Assembly (NCBI RefSeq): GCF_002571225.1
Contig: NZ_NVEC01000003.1
Coordinates: forward strand, 169,135-233,134
Length of the DNA: 64,000 nucleotides
Direction of reading: 5' to 3'
DNA from: Bacillus sp. AFS059628
Lineage (GTDB): Bacteria; Bacillota; Bacilli; Bacillales; Bacillaceae_G
Both the position numbers and the translations under genes were made by a program. The notes below the pieces were generated by a model, which was given only the letters and a program-made list of their open reading frames with translations, was not told the origin of the DNA and searched no databases. Positions 23,915 to 31,975 of the stretch are shown here, one piece after another (within the stretch, counting starts at the first letter, position 1; the number at the start of each line of letters is the position of its first letter).

Positions 23915-26620
23915 TTACAACCAACTATGAAACTTTTTAATATAAAACTTTTTCAGGAATTGTGTTAAAAAAGCATAGCCTAATAGTATTGTTACTAACC
24001 AAGGGAAATAGCTAAGTGGTAATGCTTGTAATCCAACGGCTGCTCCGAGTGGTGAGAATGGAATATAAATTCCGATTGCCATAATACAAGCGGTTAATAA
24101 AAGAACCGGTATTGATGCAGTACTTTGAATGAACGGAATCTTCTGTGTTCTTATCATGTGAACAATTAAAGTTTGTGTTAGCAATCCAACGACAAACCAA
24201 CCAGATTGGAATAATGATTGTTCGCTAGCTGTATTCGCACCGAAGACGTTCCACATAACTACATATGTGATGATATCAAATATGGAACTAATAGGACCGA
24301 TGCAAATAATGAAGTTCCGTAAGTTTGCAGTATCCCATTTTCTTGGTTTTTCTAAAAACTCTTTATCCATTTTGTCCCATGGAATAGACAATTGTGAAAT
24401 ATCATAAAGTAAGTTTTGAATTAAAAGGTGAATGGCAAGCATAGGCAAGAAGGGGATGAAAGCACTTGCTACTAACACACTAAATACATTTCCAAAGTTA
24501 GAACTAGCTGTCATTTTAATATATTTTAAAATATTTCCGAATGTAGTGCGTCCTTCTAGAATACCAGCTTCTAATATTGTTAAACTTTTCTCAAGTAAAA
24601 TAATGTCGGAAGACTCTTTTGCAATATCGGTAGCAGTATCAACAGAAATGCCAACGTCAGCTTCACGTAACGCTACGGCATCGTTAATGCCATCTCCCAT
24701 ATAACCTACAGTGTGTCCGTTTTCTTGTAATACTCGTATAATGCGTGATTTTTGCATTGGATTTAGTTTAGCAAATACAGTTGTTTCTTCGGCTAATTTC
24801 GCTAATGCTTTATCAGGTAAAGAATCGATTTCGTAACCAAGGACAGGTTCACCGATATTCAATCCAACTTCTTTGCAAACTTTTCTTGTCACAATTTCGT
24901 TATCACCAGTTAAAATTTTCACTTGTACACCATGTTTTTGTAATGCTTGAATGGCAGTAGCCGCAGATGGTTTCGGTGGATCTAAAAAGCTAATATATCC
25001 AGCGAGAATCATATCGTTTTCATCTTGTACCGCGTACTCTTTATCATTTATTGGTCTATCTTTTTTATAAGCTACAGCAATGACACGCATACCTTCACTA
25101 TTGAATGTCTCACTTAGTTGTTTTACATTTGAGCGCATGTCATCGGTAAGAGAAACAACTTTGCCATCTACTTCAGTGTAGTTACAAATAGATAAAATTT
25201 CTTCTACTGCTCCTTTACAAACCATTGTATGTTCACCTGAAATATCTTTCACGATGACAGACATACGCCGGCGAGCAAAATCAAATGGAATTTCATCTAG
25301 TTTTTGAAAAATGGATGGATTAAACTTTTGGTTTTCTTCTGTATGCTCCATAACAGCTTTATCTATTAAATTTTTCAATCCTGTTTGATAGAAACTATTT
25401 AAATAGGCAAAGTGTAATACACGATTACATGTATTACCGTTAGGATCTGAATGGTGAACAAGTACAACTTTATCTTCTGTTAAAGTTCCCGTTTTATCGG
25501 TACAAAGAATGTTCATAGCACCTAAGTTTTGAATAGAATTTAGTTGTTTTACAATTACTTTCTGTTTAGACATGTTAACGGCACCTTTTGCTAAATTAGC
25601 AGTTACAATCATTGGTAACATTTCAGGTGTGAGACCAACAGCAATAGCGATAGCGAAGAAGAAAGCCTCTTGCCAATCACCTTTTGTAAAGCCGTTAATG
25701 AGAAGTACGATAGGTGCCATAATCAGCATGAATGTAATTAAGAGCCAGCTTACTTTATTTACCCCTTTATCAAAGCTTGTTTCTATGCGCTTACCGATTA
25801 CCTGTTTTGCTAACGAGCCAAAATACGTATTCGTACTTGTAGAGATGACAACAGCTTTTGCGCTACCACTTACAATAGTTGTACCCATAAAACAAAGATT
25901 TTCCATATCGAGTGGATTGTAATTTTTTTTTATGTTTTTCGGTAAGATATGTTGATTCTCTGTATGATAGCAGTTTTCGTACTTTTCTACAGGAAGTGCT
26001 TCCCCAGTTAAAGAGGATTGATTCACAAATAAATCTTTAGCTGATAAAATACGCACATCAGCCGGAACGATATCACCGGCTGAAAGTGAAATAATATCGC
26101 CAGGTACAAGTTCTTCAATTGGAATTTCCGTTGTATCATTTCGCTTTAGATACATTACGTTTTTTGTTTCGTGTACAAATCTATCTATTCTAAAGACACT
26201 TGCCGTTGTTCGAACCATAGCTTTTAACTGATCCGCAGCTTTTTGAGAACGAAATTCTTGTAAAAAGCGAATCGTTGCACTTAGCACTACCATTACAGAT
26301 ACAACAAGGGTTCCTTGTATGTCATCTGTGAAAAAAGAGAGTGCGCCGAGAGCTAATAAAACAAAAATAAATGGATTTTTAAATGCTAATAGAAATTGAA
26401 CGTACCACGGCGATGTTTTATTATGAGCGATTTCATTCGGGCCATATAAAGAAAGTCTATGAGACGCTTCTTCTTTAGAGAGTCCATTTTCTGTTGTTTC
26501 TAAAAGTCGTAACGCTTTGTTTGCATCCTGCGTTGGGACTTCCACTAATAATTTGTTATTTGTTTTCATACAATCTTGATCGTATGAATGTTTTGTTTCT
26601 TGTCTTTGTAAATTTAACAT
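23915..26620 (-). CDS. mgtA: Magnesium-translocating P-type ATPase
   Basis: A P3-type ATPase of 901 residues that imports Mg2+. Visible motifs are the actuator-domain S-L-T-G-E-A near 207, the phosphorylation motif D-K-T-G-T-L-T near 375, the hinge M-G-D-G-I-N-D near 650 and about ten membrane segments. An ATG at 26641 would add seven residues, but AAAGGAGGAA stands before the ATG at 26620, which is preferred. That ribosome site lies in a 9-bp hairpin. The long leader carries an M-box, so low Mg2+ should switch the gene on. Confidence 0.94.
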   Translation of the reverse strand: MLNLQRQETKHSYDQDCMKTNNKLLVEVPTQDANKALRLLETTENGLSKEEASHRLSLYGPNEIAHNKTSPWYVQFLLAFKNPFIFVLLALGALSFFTDDIQGTLVVSVMVVLSATIRFLQEFRSQKAADQLKAMVRTTASVFRIDRFVHETKNVMYLKRNDTTEIPIEELVPGDIISLSAGDIVPADVRILSAKDLFVNQSSLTGEALPVEKYENCYHTENQHILPKNIKKNYNPLDMENLCFMGTTIVSGSAKAVVISTSTNTYFGSLAKQVIGKRIETSFDKGVNKVSWLLITFMLIMAPIVLLINGFTKGDWQEAFFFAIAIAVGLTPEMLPMIVTANLAKGAVNMSKQKVIVKQLNSIQNLGAMNILCTDKTGTLTEDKVVLVHHSDPNGNTCNRVLHFAYLNSFYQTGLKNLIDKAVMEHTEENQKFNPSIFQKLDEIPFDFARRRMSVIVKDISGEHTMVCKGAVEEILSICNYTEVDGKVVSLTDDMRSNVKQLSETFNSEGMRVIAVAYKKDRPINDKEYAVQDENDMILAGYISFLDPPKPSAATAIQALQKHGVQVKILTGDNEIVTRKVCKEVGLNIGEPVLGYEIDSLPDKALAKLAEETTVFAKLNPMQKSRIIRVLQENGHTVGYMGDGINDAVALREADVGISVDTATDIAKESSDIILLEKSLTILEAGILEGRTTFGNILKYIKMTASSNFGNVFSVLVASAFIPFLPMLAIHLLIQNLLYDISQLSIPWDKMDKEFLEKPRKWDTANLRNFIICIGPISSIFDIITYVVMWNVFGANTASEQSLFQSGWFVVGLLTQTLIVHMIRTQKIPFIQSTASIPVLLLTACIMAIGIYIPFSPLGAAVGLQALPLSYFPWLVTILLGYAFLTQFLKKFYIKKFHSWL

Positions 26621-26625
26621 TGATA

Positions 26626-26653
26626 GTTCCTCCTTTTTCATGAAGGAGGAAAC
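26626..26653 (-). promoter_or_regulatory. Hairpin sequestering the mgtA ribosome site
   Basis: TTCCTCCTT (26627-26635) and AAGGAGGAA (26643-26651) form a 9-bp stem that includes the whole ribosome site of mgtA in one arm. It would hold back translation unless opened. Confidence 0.6.
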
Positions 26654-26667
26654 AAGCTGTTACTCGA

Positions 26668-26763
26668 CTATTTAAAATGAGGAGGAACAGTTTCTTTCCT
26701 ACCTACATGATGAAATATTAACGTAAAACATATGGGTATCTGGGCCGAATCATCAATTGCCAA
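26668..26763 (-). CDS. Possible 31-codon leader peptide ahead of mgtA
   Basis: A TTG-initiated frame of 31 codons (M-A-I-D-D-S-A-Q-I-P-I then C-F-T-L-I-F, ending P-P-H-F-K) lies between the M-box terminator and mgtA. The anti-16S match GGAGGTGA at 26778-26771 is perfect and seven bases from the TTG. In another frame an ATG at 26753 opens an 11-codon peptide M-I-R-P-R-Y-P-Y-V-L-R, but its spacing to the ribosome site is long. Translation of either is inference; the strong ribosome site is the only direct evidence. It may work as a sensor peptide like the proline-rich leader of Salmonella mgtA. Confidence 0.4.
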   Translation of the reverse strand: MAIDDSAQIPICFTLIFHHVGRKETVPPHFK

Positions 26764-26772
26764 CTGTTCCTC
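26682..26772 (-). repeat. Long-range 11-bp inverted repeat in the mgtA leader
   Basis: GAGGAACAGTT at 26682-26692 and AACTGTTCCTC at 26762-26772 are perfect complements 69 bases apart. In RNA they would enclose the possible leader peptide and cover its TTG start and the end of its ribosome site. Confidence 0.6.
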
Positions 26773-26839
26773 ACCTCCGTACAATTTAGTAGTTTCTGAA
26801 TATGCTATGTTTGTTTCATAGTAAGGTGCATATATACGT

Positions 26840-26872
26840 AAAAAGACCTTTACTCAAAACGAGTAAAGGTCT
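26840..26872 (-). terminator. Expression-platform terminator of the M-box
   Basis: AGACCTTTACTC and its exact complement (12 bp, 5-base loop), followed on the minus strand by a T-run. It lies between the M-box aptamer and mgtA. Confidence 0.85.
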
Positions 26873-26954
26873 GAATTCGCAGTTAAAAGAGTCCGTAACA
26901 AATACTGTTAGTAAACATAGATAAAAACAGTTTTTGTGTATGTCAAAATATGTG

Positions 26955-27115
26955 CACCTCTCCCTCGTTGAGTTTTAGCACTGTATAGCATAGGTACTGA
27001 AACCAGCTACGTTAAAAAAGGCCTTCATTCCGACCTTTCCTGTTGACCCATTGGCGTCTCTCGACATTTTTGGGCAGCAGCGTTTCTCTATACAGGAGCC
27101 TCACCTAACAGAGAC
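26955..27115 (-). ncRNA. M-box (ykoK) magnesium riboswitch
   Basis: Read on the minus strand, the leader contains the core M-box segments GTTAGGTGAGGCTCC, GCTGCTGCCCAAAAA, GTCGAGAGACGCCAATGGG-TCAACAG and CAGTGCTAAAACTC in the right order. The M-box is an established Mg2+-sensing riboswitch that ends transcription of Mg2+ transporter genes when the ion is plentiful. The downstream gene mgtA fits this exactly. Confidence 0.96.
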
Positions 27116-27135
27116 CATATTCAATTACATGTTGA

Positions 27136-27164
27136 ATGTTAGCACTGTAAAATTGTAGTGTCAA
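27136..27164 (-). promoter_or_regulatory. Promoter of the mgtA transcript
   Basis: On the minus strand: TTGACA (27164-27159), 17 bases, TAACAT (27141-27136), placing the start just upstream of the M-box. Confidence 0.85.
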
Positions 27165-27245
27165 TATCTTTTTTTGAAAAATCAAATAGGTTTGTGATGG
27201 CTATATAGTAAGAAAAAAGAGGGGAAATAAATACTTTAATGACAT

Positions 27246-27275
27246 AAAAAAAGCACTGATTGCAGTGCTTTTTTT
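27246..27275 (-). terminator. Terminator after the 83-residue hypothetical gene
   Basis: AAAAAAAGCACTG and its complement around ATTG, just beyond the stop codon. Works on either strand. Confidence 0.9.
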
Positions 27276-27280
27276 ATAGA

Positions 27281-27532
27281 TTATGAGATTGTAGCATTTT
27301 CAAAAATAACAATTTCTGAACTGTTTGTTGTTGAAACGCGTTGTGCGTAATATGTTAAAGCTGAAGAAATATATGTTGGTAACGAATCATTTGTGTGTGT
27401 TGTTGTATATTCATGGATTAATTCTTTCAAAGTCGTCCATTCTAATTGTGCTGGGTGATCAGACACGAAAGAACTTACCCAGCGATCAAATGAAGATGAA
27501 AAATCAGTTTGTAAACGAAATGCTTCTTTCAT
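27281..27532 (-). CDS. Hypothetical protein, possibly YqzH-like
   Basis: An 83-residue soluble protein with Trp, Ser and Thr-rich composition and a likely helical core around residues 32-68. The ATG is preceded by AAGGGAGCG, and a strong terminator follows, so it is probably real. I do not recognise a domain. In B. subtilis the small gene yqzH sits between the polymerase yqjH and rnz, the same neighbourhood, so a YqzH relation is possible but unverified. Confidence 0.6.
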   Translation of the reverse strand: MKEAFRLQTDFSSSFDRWVSSFVSDHPAQLEWTTLKELIHEYTTTHTNDSLPTYISSALTYYAQRVSTTNSSEIVIFENATIS

Positions 27533-27721
27533 AATAAAACGCTCCCTTAAAATGTAGTATAATCATTTTAACACAAAACACGAACGATTGCTAAGTTTTT
27601 TGAGTATAACGTTCGTGATATATAGTTGTCTAGATGATTGGTTATGTAAATTCGATTTGCCATTTGAAATAACATTCCGTAAGATGAAAGGTAGATTATA
27701 TAAAGAGCTGGAGGAAAGAAA

Positions 27722-28645
27722 GTGGAATTTGTATTTTTAGGAACTGGTGCAGGTGTTCCTTCGAAAGGAAGGAATGTTTCAGCAATTGCTTTGCAATTGT
27801 TAGAAGAACGAGGACAGACTTGGTTATTTGATTGTGGTGAGGCGACGCAACATCAAATATTACATACATCAGTACGTCCACGCCGCATTGAAAAAATATT
27901 TATTACGCATTTACATGGTGATCATATTTTTGGATTGCCCGGTTTATTAGGAAGCCGTTCGTTTCAAGGAGGGAATACACCTTTAACCGTGTATGGACCA
28001 AAGGGAATTAAACAATTTATTGAAGTGGCATTATCAGTAAGTACGACACATGTAAAATACCCACTTGAAATTATTGAGATAACAGAAGAAGGTACTGTGT
28101 TTGAGGATAATGAATTTCATGTGGAAACGAAAAGGTTGTCACATGGTATTGAATGCTTTGGATATCGTATTATAGAGAAAGATATACAAGGCGCCCTTTT
28201 AGTCGATAAATTGCTGGAGATGGGTGTGAAACCTGGTCCACTCTTTAAACGTTTAAAAGATGGAGAAGTAGTTGAATTAGAAAATGGTACGATACTAAAT
28301 GGAAAAGATTTTATCGGCCCACCTCAAAAGGGAAGAATTATTACCATTTTAGGTGATACAAGATATTGTGAAGCGAGTAGAGAGCTGGCGCAAGACGCTG
28401 ATGTACTTGTTCATGAAGCAACTTTCGCAGCAGAAGATGAACAACAAGCGTATGATTATTTTCACTCCACCTCTAAACAAGCTGCGAGTATTGCACTTCA
28501 GGCAAATGCAAAACGATTAATATTGACTCATATTAGTTCTCGTTACCAAGGTGATACGTATAAGGAATTATTGAAAGAGGCAAGGGAACTATTTTCTAAT
28601 ACAGAAATAGCTACGGATTTAAAATCATTTCCAGTAGAAAGATAA
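27722..28645 (+). CDS. rnz: Ribonuclease Z (tRNA 3' processing endonuclease)
   Basis: A metallo-beta-lactamase-fold nuclease of 307 residues that cuts 3' trailers from tRNA precursors lacking encoded CCA. Zinc ligands are visible as T-H63-L-H65-G-D67-H68, with H140 in the L-S-H-G segment, D211 in L-G-D-T-R, and H269 in T-H-I-S-S-R-Y. The N-terminal F-L-G-T-G-A-G-V-P is the RNase Z motif, and the exosite arm lies around residues 155-200. The start is GTG after GGAGGAAAG. It is cytosolic. A stem with a T-run follows. Confidence 0.95.
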   Translation: MEFVFLGTGAGVPSKGRNVSAIALQLLEERGQTWLFDCGEATQHQILHTSVRPRRIEKIFITHLHGDHIFGLPGLLGSRSFQGGNTPLTVYGPKGIKQFIEVALSVSTTHVKYPLEIIEITEEGTVFEDNEFHVETKRLSHGIECFGYRIIEKDIQGALLVDKLLEMGVKPGPLFKRLKDGEVVELENGTILNGKDFIGPPQKGRIITILGDTRYCEASRELAQDADVLVHEATFAAEDEQQAYDYFHSTSKQAASIALQANAKRLILTHISSRYQGDTYKELLKEARELFSNTEIATDLKSFPVER

Positions 28646-28654
28646 TAATGGTAT

Positions 28655-28687
28655 AAAAAAATGGTGATGAGAGGTTGCCATTTTTTT
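28655..28687 (+). terminator. Terminator after rnz
   Basis: AAAAAAATGG (28655-28664) and CCATTTTTTT (28678-28687), loop of 13 bases. Confidence 0.75.
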
Positions 28688-28934
28688 ATTTCTAAAAAAA
28701 ATTAAAATAAAACTGTTATCATTTTATGCTTATATTAGATGAAACAGAAAGTTTTAATGATGGGAAGATATAGGATAAAAATACATAGTATCGATTATTT
28801 AGAAAAACTGTTATATAAGTCAGACGACATACGAGTGATACAAATAGCAAAAATGGATTTTTATTCAGAACTTTTAAAATTCATTAAAAGTAAGCGTTTT
28901 ATTAAAAACAAGTTATAATGAGGGCAGATTATAA
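28688..28934 (+). other. AT-rich region without a supportable gene
   Basis: An ATG frame of 59 codons (28739-28918) reads M-K-Q-K-V-L-M-M-G-R-Y and ends in a Lys-rich tail. It has no ribosome site and no recognisable relative, so I do not call it as a gene. No promoter of note was seen. The stretch may be part of the decayed region that follows. Confidence 0.35.
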
Positions 28935-29050
28935 TTTATCCCACTTTAATGGACAGTGAGACTCTACCTCAAAATTCGCGAATGCGAGGAATGTAGGCGA
29001 GAGATAACTGCCCGTAAAAGCACGATTGTTGTGGGTTAATAATCAGTGGG
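28935..29050. repeat. Structured repeat-like element, candidate B. cereus-group bcr element
   Basis: After TTTAT at 28935-28939 the sequence opens with CCCACT and closes with AGTGGG at 29045-29050. Inside are nested complementary segments: CTAC/GTAG, CTC/GAG and the palindrome ATTCGCGAAT at about 28973-28982, with CAGT/ACTG further out. Such compact folding near TTTAT resembles the small mobile bcr repeats described in this group. The match is by general character only. Confidence 0.4.
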
Positions 29051-29317
29051 AATGGACAAAACTCCCAGTGATTATAGTTTCACTTGTTTATGCTATCCTT
29101 GTAAGTGGTTCTGTGTTAAACTTTGGATTGCTACCAGACTTTATTGTGGATTAGCTTATATTATTTTTAAATGAAGGTAATGCTAAGTTTCTTATTTATT
29201 ATTACAACTAGTATTATTTCAGGATAGATTGTTTCACTGTTATTCAAAAACGATCCAATTCGTATAGCGAAACAAATTCGTAGTACAACTGGAAAAGCAA
29301 CCGATTTGGTAGCTTAA
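29041..29317 (+). pseudogene. Decayed remnant of a membrane protein gene
   Basis: Two protein-like fragments lie in different frames. Codons 29041-29151 read N-Q-W-E-W-T-K-L-P-V then a hydrophobic segment and stop at TAG 29152. A second frame, ATG 29171 to TAA 29315, reads a hydrophobic stretch, an in-frame TAG at 29225-29227, and L-F-K-N-D-P-I-R-I-A-K-Q-I-R. The mixture of a membrane segment, a basic amphipathic end, a frameshift and stops suggests the 3' end of a lost transporter gene. The family is not recognised. Confidence 0.45.
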
Positions 29318-29359
29318 TAGAATAGTAAAAAATTTTTTCATAGAGGTTTAGGGGGAGTT

Positions 29360-30022
29360 ATGATGAAGTATCGCTCAGTATTTGATATTATTGGTCCAGT
29401 TATGATTGGTCCATCAAGTTCACATACAGCAGGCGCAGCAAGAATGGGGCAAGTTACTCGCCAGCTGTTTCGTCATGAACCAGAAAGAGTAAGCATTTCA
29501 TTATATGGATCATTTGCAAAGACGTATCGTGGGCATGGTACAGATGTAGCGCTAATAGGTGGGATATTAGGGTTTGAAACAGATGACTTACGTATTCCAG
29601 AGGCGCTAGACATAGCAAAAGAGCGCGAAATTGAAGTGGAATTCATTGAAGAAGATGCAAATGCACCTCACCCAAATACAGCGAGAATTCGTTTGTATAA
29701 AGGTGAAGAAGAAATTGAAGTTGTTGCTTGCTCAATTGGTGGCGGTAAAATTGAAGTTGTAGAATTAAACGGATTCGATCTTCAATTATCAGGCACGAGT
29801 CCAGCACTACTTATTGTAAATAACGATCGCTTCGGTGCTATTGCAGCAGTAGCTTCAATCCTTGCGAAACACGAGATTAACATTAGTACAATGAGTGTTT
29901 CTCGTAAAGAAAAAGGAAGAAGAGCGCTTATGGTCATCGAAACAGATGAAATATTAGCAGATGAAGTGATTGAAGAAATAAAAGCGCAACAAAATATTTG
30001 TCAAGTAACTATTATGGAATAA
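29360..30022 (+). CDS. sdaAB: L-serine dehydratase, beta subunit
   Basis: A 220-residue subunit of the iron-sulfur L-serine dehydratase that converts serine to pyruvate and ammonia. It carries the hallmark S-S-S-H-T-A-G-A-A-R near residues 20-29, the A/G-H-G-T-D-V-A-L-I-G-G segment near 59, and a C-terminal ACT-like domain starting about residue 145, a likely serine or amino-acid sensor. ATG 29360 or 29363 may be used; the AGGGGGAG site suits both. The stop lies 18 bases before the sdaAA start. Confidence 0.94.
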   Translation: MMKYRSVFDIIGPVMIGPSSSHTAGAARMGQVTRQLFRHEPERVSISLYGSFAKTYRGHGTDVALIGGILGFETDDLRIPEALDIAKEREIEVEFIEEDANAPHPNTARIRLYKGEEEIEVVACSIGGGKIEVVELNGFDLQLSGTSPALLIVNNDRFGAIAAVASILAKHEINISTMSVSRKEKGRRALMVIETDEILADEVIEEIKAQQNICQVTIME

Positions 30023-30040
30023 TTGCAGGGGGGACACACC

Positions 30041-30919
30041 ATGTTTCGGAACGCAGCGGAACTAGTGGCGCAAGCTAAAGAACAAAATGTAAAAATCGCA
30101 GAAATTATGATTCAATGTGAAATGGAAACAAGAAGTATTTCACGTGAAGAAGTAATTGCTGGTATGGAAAAGAACTTAGTCGTAATGGAGCAAGCAGTAG
30201 AACGTGGTATTCGCGGTGTGAAATCACCAACTGGTTTAACTGGTGGAGATGCTGTAAAAGTCCAGGCGTATATGAATAGCGGAAAAGGCTTATCTGGAGA
30301 TACAATTTTGGACGCAGTGAGTAAAGCCGTTGCAACAAATGAAGTAAACGCAGCGATGGGAATTATTTGTGCAACGCCAACAGCAGGATCTGCTGGAACA
30401 GTGCCAGGTGTACTATTTGCACTAAGAGAAAAATTGCAGCCTACACGTGAAGAAATGATTGAATTCTTATTTACAGCGGGAGCTTTCGGTATGGTTGTTG
30501 CCAATAACGCTTGTATTTCTGGTGCAGCGGGAGGATGCCAAGCTGAAGTTGGTTCAGCAAGTGGAATGGCAGCTGCAGCTGCAGTTGAAATGGCTGGTGG
30601 AACACAAGAGCAAGCAGCTACAGCGATGGCAATTTCATTAAAGAACATGCTTGGTTTAGTATGTGATCCTGTTGCAGGACTTGTAGAAGTACCTTGCGTA
30701 AAACGTAATGCAGCAGGAGCTGCAAATGCGATGATTTCAGCTGATTTAGCATTAGCTGGTGTAACGAGTACCATCCCATGTGATGAAGTAATTGAGGCAA
30801 TGTTTAGAATCGGACAAACGATGCCAGTAGCACTTCGTGAAACAGCTGAAGGTGGACTTGCAGCAACACCGACTGGTCGCCGTCTGCAAGAAGAGATTTT
30901 TGGGAAGACTAATAACTAA
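30041..30919 (+). CDS. sdaAA: L-serine dehydratase, alpha subunit
   Basis: Catalytic subunit of 292 residues with the oxygen-labile 4Fe-4S cluster. Cysteines in N-N-A-C-I-S-G-A-A-G-G-C (near 165-176) and V-C-D-P-V-A-G near 211 are likely cluster ligands. The region is rich in Gly and Ala, as usual for this family. The frame is open from 30023, but AGGGGGGAC places the start at ATG 30041. It is co-transcribed with sdaAB and followed by a terminator. Confidence 0.94.
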   Translation: MFRNAAELVAQAKEQNVKIAEIMIQCEMETRSISREEVIAGMEKNLVVMEQAVERGIRGVKSPTGLTGGDAVKVQAYMNSGKGLSGDTILDAVSKAVATNEVNAAMGIICATPTAGSAGTVPGVLFALREKLQPTREEMIEFLFTAGAFGMVVANNACISGAAGGCQAEVGSASGMAAAAAVEMAGGTQEQAATAMAISLKNMLGLVCDPVAGLVEVPCVKRNAAGAANAMISADLALAGVTSTIPCDEVIEAMFRIGQTMPVALRETAEGGLAATPTGRRLQEEIFGKTNN

Positions 30920-30934
30920 ACAATATATATTTAT

Positions 30935-30972
30935 AAAAAATGGAGCTCAAGTAAGATTGAGCTCCATTTTTT
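30935..30972. terminator. Bidirectional terminator between sdaAA and the proline reductase gene
   Basis: AAAAAATGGAGCTCAA and its exact complement, between convergent genes. Confidence 0.92.
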
Positions 30973-31810
30973 ATTTTTCTTTTGCTAGTTGTTCTAATGT
31001 TTTCCCAAGATTATGCGATCGTTGTGTAGCCTGTGTAATACAAGAAATAAGCGCTTGTTGAAATTGGTGTTCTTGTAATACTTCAATACCTGCTTCGGTC
31101 GTTCCACCAGGAGAGGTAATTTCCTTTCGCAAAATAGACGGGTGTTTTTCACTTGCTTTTAGCATTTCAGCAGCACCAATCATTGTTTGAAGAATAAGTG
31201 ACTTTGCAACATCTTCTTTTAAACCGATTTTTTTTGCAGCTTCTTCCATCGCTTCTACTACGTAATAAATATAAGCAGGCCCACTTCCAGATAATGCAGT
31301 GACAGCATGCATATCTTCTTCCTCTACAACAGAGACGAGACCGATCGTTTCAAATAAAGCGATGGCAGTTTGAATATGTTCCGCTGTTGCATGTTTTGAA
31401 GGTGAGATAGCAGTAGCTGATTTTAAAATAGCTGCAGATGTATTTGGCATGGCACGAATAATCGGAACGTCCTTTTGCAGTAGATTTCTAATTGAATGAG
31501 TAGAAACACCTGCTAATAACGAAATAATGAGCAGGTTATTATGTATGTCTTCTTTAAAAGGGGTAAGGGCTTCTGCAACATCTTTTGGCTTCATTGCTAG
31601 AAAAAGAATATTTGTATTAGTAAGTAGTTCTTTTTTATTATGTGTACCTTTGACACCGTATTTGTTATGTAGTTCCTGTAATCTTGTCTCGTTAGAACGA
31701 TTACTTACAGTAATTTGTTCGCCTTTCACAACATTTGCATGTAACAAGCCACCAATAATCGCTTCAGCAATAGAGCCCGCACCGAGAAAGGAAATGTTTT
31801 GAATAGACAT
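30971..31810 (-). CDS. proI: Pyrroline-5-carboxylate reductase (ProI/ProC type)
   Basis: A 279-residue NAD(P)H-dependent reductase for the last step of proline synthesis. The Rossmann start S-F-L-G-A-G-S-I-A-E-A-I-I-G-G is near residues 7-21; A-M-K-P-K-D-V near 72 and the catalytic-domain segment L-S-G-S-G-P-A-Y-I-Y near 167-176 are typical, as is T-S-P-G-G-T-T-E-A-G near 230. B. subtilis carries proI (yqjO) at the equivalent place before yqjP, which supports the symbol. AAAGGAGGAAC lies before the ATG. It is transcribed divergently from the metallo-hydrolase gene. Confidence 0.9.
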   Translation of the reverse strand: MSIQNISFLGAGSIAEAIIGGLLHANVVKGEQITVSNRSNETRLQELHNKYGVKGTHNKKELLTNTNILFLAMKPKDVAEALTPFKEDIHNNLLIISLLAGVSTHSIRNLLQKDVPIIRAMPNTSAAILKSATAISPSKHATAEHIQTAIALFETIGLVSVVEEEDMHAVTALSGSGPAYIYYVVEAMEEAAKKIGLKEDVAKSLILQTMIGAAEMLKASEKHPSILRKEITSPGGTTEAGIEVLQEHQFQQALISCITQATQRSHNLGKTLEQLAKEK

Positions 31811-31975
31811 GATGTTCCTCCTTTAATTTTGGTTAGAAATTCTTATAAATGTACATACATTCGTTTTTTTATAGGAAACACCTCTTTTTATCTGAAAATA
31901 ATGACAAATATATATAGAAGTTGTAAACTGAAGAAGTATTCATTTTTGAACCGGAAAGAGACAGGGGGGCTAAGC

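Noticed and set aside
28739-28918. 59-codon frame between rnz and sdaAB
   Set aside because: No ribosome site and no recognisable relative; it may be chance in AT-rich decayed DNA. Listed only within the region description.
30112-30774. 220-codon antisense frame within sdaAA
   Set aside because: Explained by GC-richer Ala/Gly codons of sdaAA; no ribosome site and it overlaps a firmly identified gene.
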